Below are positions 61,774 to 64,000 of a DNA stretch of 64,000 nt, in pieces (the first letter of the stretch is position 1; each line of letters starts with the position of its first letter). The notes beneath the pieces were generated by a model. It was not told where the DNA came from, made no database searches, and was given only the letters and a program-made list of their open reading frames with translations. The position numbers were made by a program, and so were the translations under genes. Origin of the DNA: Stigmatella ashevillena (lineage in GTDB: Bacteria; Myxococcota; Myxococcia; Myxococcales; Myxococcaceae); the NCBI RefSeq assembly GCF_028368975.1, contig NZ_JAQNDM010000002.1:5636425-5700424 (forward strand), given 5' to 3'.

Positions 61774-62010
61774 CTACTCCTCGTCGACGGTGAGCAGGTC
61801 CCCAGGGTCCGGGTCGTACTGGATGAGGTCGCCCGGCTCACATCCGAGGGCCATGCACAACTTGGACAGGGTCGAGAACCGGACGCCGCGCACCTTGCCC
61901 GAGCGGAACAAGGACAGGTGCGTCTGGCTCACGCCGATCTGCTCGGCGAGCTGCTTCGCCTTCAGGCCCTTTCTGGCGAGCACCTCGTCCAGCGTGATTC
62001 GAATCGGCAT
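61774..62010 (-). CDS. XRE-family HTH regulator
   Basis: 78 aa. It starts in a TGATG overlap with the DUF2975 gene. The helix-turn-helix is RKGLKAKQLAEQIGVSQTHL with RSGKVRGVRFSTLSKLCMAL, followed by a GCEPGDLIQYDPD tail that is characteristic of the YozG-like XRE family. Such regulators go with DUF2975 membrane proteins in a conserved pair, probably binding near their own promoter. Confidence 0.9.
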   Translation of the reverse strand: MPIRITLDEVLARKGLKAKQLAEQIGVSQTHLSLFRSGKVRGVRFSTLSKLCMALGCEPGDLIQYDPDPGDLLTVDEE

Positions 62011-62513
62011 CAGAAGATCTCTTCGAGCTCGCTCTGCAGAGCGAAGGCATGCGTCAGGACGTTGGCGAGGAGCGTCAGCGCGAGACCGACCGCGCCCAGC
62101 ACGAGTCCTCCCACGTCATAGGCGATGACATAGCCCGGCTCGAAGCCGAGCACTCGCATCACGCTCGGGACGATGAACACGCCGAGCAACGCGCCGGTCG
62201 CCAGCATGACCCCGACTCGACTCAAGGCCCGGGTGAGCGTCGGCGTGTAGAACTCCCCGCGCGCGAACGCCGCCAACGCCTGTCGAATCCACCACAGCGC
62301 CAGCAGATAGAAGACCTCGGGAATGGCCGCCACGCCCTGCTGGGCCAGCCGGCGCGCCGGTTCCGCGCCGCCGTCCCGGTAGAGCGCGAGCGTGACGGCG
62401 GAGAACCGCTCCAGCACCAGCAACACCGACAGCAGCGCCACCAGCAGCGTCATCGCGCGGCACAGTCGCCCGCTGCGGGTCCGGATTCGCGCCGTCATCG
62501 TTTTCGAGGTCAT
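62010..62513 (-). CDS. DUF2975 membrane protein
   Basis: 167 aa with four hydrophobic segments: MTLLVALLSVLLVLERFSAV, VAAIPEVFYLLALWWIRQAL, LSRVGVMLATGALLGVFIVP and AYDVGGLVLGAVGLALTLLA. This spacing and the GEFYT motif fit DUF2975. Paired with the XRE regulator by overlapping codons, as in other bacteria; its role is unknown. It is divergent from the ABC transporter genes across an AT-rich gap. Confidence 0.82.
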   Translation of the reverse strand: MTSKTMTARIRTRSGRLCRAMTLLVALLSVLLVLERFSAVTLALYRDGGAEPARRLAQQGVAAIPEVFYLLALWWIRQALAAFARGEFYTPTLTRALSRVGVMLATGALLGVFIVPSVMRVLGFEPGYVIAYDVGGLVLGAVGLALTLLANVLTHAFALQSELEEIF

Positions 62514-62523
62514 GGCAAGTCGG

Positions 62524-62576
62524 AATTTAACCTTGACTTAAATAAACCGGCCACTAATTTAATTAAGAGTTAAATT
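62524..62576. promoter_or_regulatory. AT-rich divergent control region
   Basis: AATTTAAC (62524-62531) and GTTAAATT (62569-62576) form an 8-base inverted repeat around a strongly AT-rich stretch that stands out from the GC-rich surroundings. Inside is a rightward promoter-like pair: TTGACT (62533-62538) and TAATTT (62555-62560), 16 bases apart. It probably carries the control site of both the ABC operon and the XRE/DUF2975 pair. Confidence 0.6.
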
Positions 62577-62599
62577 TCTTCGGCTTGAGGACAGGCTCC

Positions 62600-63508
62600 A
62601 TGCACTGCATCGAAGTGGGTGGGCTGGTCCATCGCTACGCGGGGGACACCGTCCTGCGCGGCATCGACCTCCAGGTGCCTCGCGGGAGCATCTATGGATT
62701 CCTGGGCCCGAATGGCGCCGGGAAGACCACGACGCTGCGGCTGATGCTGGGCCTGTTGCGCAAGCAGCAGGGCACCCTCCGCGTCTTCGGGCGAAGCTTC
62801 GACGAACATCGCATCGAGATTCTGCGCAAGGTCGGCGCGCTCATCGAGAGCCCGTCGCTCTACGACCATCTCACGGCGGTCGAGAACCTGGAGCTGCTGC
62901 GGCGAGTCCACCAATGTCCCCGACGACGCATCCAGGAGGTTCTGGCGCTCGTGGACCTGGCCGGCACGGGAGGAAAAGCCACCCGCCAGTTCTCGCTGGG
63001 CATGAAGCAGCGGTTGAGCATCGCCATGGCGCTGCTGCACAGCCCCGAGCTGCTCATCCTGGATGAGCCCACCAACGGGCTGGATCCGAACGGAATCATC
63101 GAGATGCGCGAGTTCCTCAAGCGGCTGAACCGGGAGCACGGCATCACCCTCCTGATATCGAGCCACCTCCTCGCGGAGATCGAACGGCTGGTGACCGATG
63201 TCGGAATCATCAGCCAGGGAACGATGCGGTTCCAGGGCACGATGGGCGAGCTGAAGCAGCAGCGGCACCGTGCGCTCGCCGTCACCCTGCGCACCCGTGA
63301 TGACGGCAAGGCCCTGCGGCTCCTCACGGAGCAAGGCCTCGCCGTCCGAGCGGAGGAGGGGCAGCTCGTCCTGCCTCGGTCCTCCGATGGAGAGGTGGCC
63401 GCGGTGAACCGGTGCCTCGTGAGCCATGGTCTGGATGTCTACGAACTCAACGTGGCCCGGAATGACCTCGAGTCCATCTTCATGGAGCTGATTGAAGGTG
63501 TCGCGTGA
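62600..63508 (+). CDS. ABC transporter ATP-binding protein, lantibiotic-export type
   Basis: 302 aa from ATG 62600 (GAGGACAGG upstream). Walker A GPNGAGKTTT, signature FSLGMKQRLSIAMALL and Walker B LLILDEPTNGLDPNG, plus the H-loop His in LLISSHLLAEIE. The C-terminal part follows the BcrA/NosF-type pattern. It powers export of, or self-protection from, a peptide or small molecule. Its stop overlaps the permease start. Confidence 0.9.
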   Translation: MHCIEVGGLVHRYAGDTVLRGIDLQVPRGSIYGFLGPNGAGKTTTLRLMLGLLRKQQGTLRVFGRSFDEHRIEILRKVGALIESPSLYDHLTAVENLELLRRVHQCPRRRIQEVLALVDLAGTGGKATRQFSLGMKQRLSIAMALLHSPELLILDEPTNGLDPNGIIEMREFLKRLNREHGITLLISSHLLAEIERLVTDVGIISQGTMRFQGTMGELKQQRHRALAVTLRTRDDGKALRLLTEQGLAVRAEEGQLVLPRSSDGEVAAVNRCLVSHGLDVYELNVARNDLESIFMELIEGVA

Positions 63509-64000
63509 ACCTAAGCTTCGTCCACGGCCTTCAGAGTGAGTGGCTCAAGCAGCGCAAGAGCTTCGCCTCCTGGATGGTGGTCTTGGGGGCGTTCTTCACG
63601 CCGGTGGTCATCATCGTGGCCCGGCTGCTTCATCGCGAAGCGCTGCCGACCCTCTACTCCCAGGAGGACTTCTGGTCCCTGCTCTGGAGGAACTCGTGGG
63701 AGTCGGCGGCCATCTTCTTCCTGCCGATGGGGGGAATCCTGGCGACGACGCTGATGGCGCAGATTGAATACAAGAACAACACCTGGAAGCTGGTCCACGT
63801 GTTGCCGCTCAGCCTCGCGACCCTCTACTTCTCCAAGCTCGCCATCGTCCTGGTGACGCTCGTGCGGTTCTTCCTGCTGTTCAATCTCGGCATCTATCTG
63901 TCGGCCATCCTCCCGCCCCTGCTCGTGTCGGGCGTCCCGTATCCGAAGGGCCCCATTCCCTTCATGCGGTTCCTCGGGGAGAACCTGCTGTTCTTCGTGG
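63505..64000 (+). CDS. ABC-2 type permease, 5' part
   Basis: Begins at GTG 63505, in a GTGA overlap with the ATP-binding gene, and runs off the right edge. The readable 165 residues show the family opening (LSFVHGLQSEWLKQRKSFAS), a membrane segment (WMVVLGAFFTPVVIIVARLL), and the QIEYKNNTWKLVHVLPLS motif typical of lantibiotic-immunity permeases (BcrB/MutE type). A further segment is AIVLVTLVRFFLLFNLGIYL. Confidence 0.82.
   Translation, partial: MNLSFVHGLQSEWLKQRKSFASWMVVLGAFFTPVVIIVARLLHREALPTLYSQEDFWSLLWRNSWESAAIFFLPMGGILATTLMAQIEYKNNTWKLVHVLPLSLATLYFSKLAIVLVTLVRFFLLFNLGIYLSAILPPLLVSGVPYPKGPIPFMRFLGENLLFFV

Overview
The window looks like a chromosomal segment from a myxobacterium of the Cystobacterineae (Stigmatella/Cystobacter-like; genus is inference). 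The signs are high GC coding DNA, many large secreted lipoproteins, a PEGA-tailed Ser/Thr kinase of the myxobacterial type, a PilA-like pilin behind a sigma-54 promoter, and a dnaA-rpmH-rnpA-yidD-yidC-jag-mnmE core. No rRNA, tRNA, CRISPR array or insertion sequence was seen. About 57 protein genes and three pseudogenes are supported.

Layout. 1-9507: a partial SRPBCC gene, a secreted two-discoidin protein, a PstS-like lipoprotein with its terminator, a four-haem cytochrome lipoprotein followed by a DUF4397 lipoprotein, and a peptidoglycan-binding-domain protein. 9508-11551: a decayed zone with a GNAT stub, an intact YciI protein, and an AbiE-type system whose antitoxin is intact but whose toxin is broken. 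11756-21624: a Mo-cofactor sulfite-oxidase-like enzyme, then a leftward chain made of two paralogous pairs (TPR membrane protein plus beta-propeller lipoprotein) joined by TGATG overlaps, opposite a Ser/Thr kinase. 21605-28258: CPCC protein, an unknown, M16 protease divergent from SppA, and a Cys-rich small protein.

28345-33520: a compact leftward set of TadE/TadG-like pseudopilins with a Flp-like peptide and an upstream lipoprotein. 33711-41897: cysteine dioxygenase, Uma2 nuclease, then the conserved replication-origin neighbourhood mnmE, unknown, jag, yidC, yidD, rnpA, rpmH, with dnaA divergent. dnaN, recF and gyrB are not beside dnaA. 41922-47873: aldo/keto reductase, pilin, a flavin monooxygenase with a divergent TetR and a clear shared operator, a second TetR without an intact partner, and a lipase-like protein.

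48038-64000: an OmpR-type two-component pair with a membrane protein, a Tat-exported intradiol dioxygenase, a DUF2267-CBS protein, a short secretin-domain protein, Cys-rich secreted proteins, a broken lipoprotein gene, a 14-repeat RCC1 lipoprotein, an ankyrin protein with a beta-solenoid-like tail, and an XRE/DUF2975 pair divergent from a lantibiotic-export-like ABC transporter that runs off the end.

Much of the window is envelope and surface biology: secreted propellers, haem proteins, pilins and proteases, arranged in short operons with overlapping stop and start codons. Start codons were moved from the longest reading frame where a ribosome binding site, signal peptide or overlap pointed to an internal start.
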